In this document: positions 63,762 to 64,000 of the stretch, one piece after another
Position numbering within the stretch: the stretch's first letter is position 1
How the letters are laid out: the number at the start of each line of letters is the position of its first letter
Assembly: GCA_947465645.1 (NCBI GenBank)
Contig: CANIBQ010000013.1
Location: 14,946 to 78,945 of the forward strand
Length of the DNA stretch: 64,000 nucleotides
Direction: 5' to 3'
Source: Acidobacteriota bacterium
Lineage (GTDB): Bacteria > Acidobacteriota > Vicinamibacteria > Vicinamibacterales > UBA2999
The notes under the pieces: generated by a model
What the model saw: only the letters and a program-made list of their open reading frames with translations
What the model was told of the DNA's origin: nothing
The model's database searches: none
Translations under genes and position numbers: made by a program

Positions 63762-64000
63762 ATGGCTATCAGCAATCCGGTTCACCCCGGCGACTTCATC
63801 AGGACGGAGATCGTCGACGCGCACGGCCTCTCCGTCACGGCGGCGGCGAAGGCGCTTGGTGTGTCGCGTCCCGCGCTGTCGAACCTCCTGAATCAGAACG
63901 CCGACCTGTCCGGCGAAATGGCACTGCGCATCGAAAAAGCGTTCGGCGTGAACATGGACACGCTGATGCGCATGCAGGCGGCGTACGACATCGCTCAGGC
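63762..64000 (+). CDS. higA: HigA-type antitoxin (3' end outside window)
   Basis: The partial XRE protein reads AISNPVHPGDFIRTEIVDAH, then SVTAAAKALGVSRPALSNLLNQ (helix-turn-helix) and RIEKAFGVNMDTLMRMQAAY. It binds HigB and represses the operon. AAGGGAG ends 7 bases before ATG 63762, so that start is preferred to ATG 63756. Confidence 0.93.
   Translation, partial: MAISNPVHPGDFIRTEIVDAHGLSVTAAAKALGVSRPALSNLLNQNADLSGEMALRIEKAFGVNMDTLMRMQAAYDIAQ

Overview
The window looks like chromosomal DNA of a GC-rich Gram-negative bacterium. It carries late lipid A genes (lpxL, lpxK), Kdo transferase (waaA), the ADP-heptose kinase/adenylyltransferase/phosphatase set and heptosyltransferases, so an LPS outer membrane is expected. 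The high GC content, the split heptose kinase and adenylyltransferase genes, many short palindromic repeats inside and between genes, and the NodU-DUF5989-SxtJ trio together suggest an acidobacterial (Vicinamibacteria-like) genome. That placement is an inference from gene content and recalled repeat families, not a search result.

Region 1 (1-27.6 kb) is a surface-polysaccharide locus. A tightly overlapping minus-strand operon (14.8 kb down to 1) makes and transfers unusual deoxysugars: an RfbG-type CDP-glucose 4,6-dehydratase, RmlC- and RmlD-like enzymes, a second sugar epimerase, four paralogous NovU-type C-methyltransferases, several glycosyltransferases, a GT2-methyltransferase fusion and a radical SAM protein cut by the window edge. 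Upstream lies a 1059-residue protein that appears to join a WecA-type sugar-phosphate transferase, a CapD-type membrane/Rossmann module and a GT4 transferase. Polytopic GT-C/DUF2142 membrane proteins follow, then the carbamoyltransferase-DUF5989-SxtJ group.

Region 2 (27.6-43.4 kb) is mixed: smpB, nadE, pdxA, holB, a methyltransferase, a class A penicillin-binding protein, an EAL-HDOD signalling protein, a MarR regulator with a clear promoter and operator, a pirin, a GT2, a GT-C membrane protein and a carbohydrate-binding-like lipoprotein.

Region 3 (43.5-45.95 kb) is an old integration scar at tRNA-Asp. Two partial copies of the tRNA 3' end flank a decayed HNH endonuclease, a TylF-type methyltransferase and an interrupted integrase N-terminus. 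Intact tRNA-Asp and tRNA-Val follow.

Region 4 (46-54.1 kb) is a minus-strand LPS operon, transcribed waaA-lpxK-lpxL-waaF-gmhB-rfaE1-rfaE2-GT9-ICMT, with start/stop overlaps at most junctions. Its promoter overlaps the divergent promoter of the glycolytic run gapA-pgk-tpiA-secG (54.1-57.7 kb), which ends at tRNA-Leu(GAG) and a strong terminator.

Region 5 (57.8-64 kb) is accessory DNA. A nuclease-helicase fusion and a DUF433/DUF5615 toxin-antitoxin pair lie between tRNA-Leu and a second copy of its 3' half, forming a compact candidate defence cargo. Next come a Fic protein preceded by short repeats, an unassigned protein with a macro-domain-like tail, and a HigBA pair with a promoter/operator and a probably leaderless toxin mRNA. 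No CRISPR array, rRNA or intact transposase was seen.
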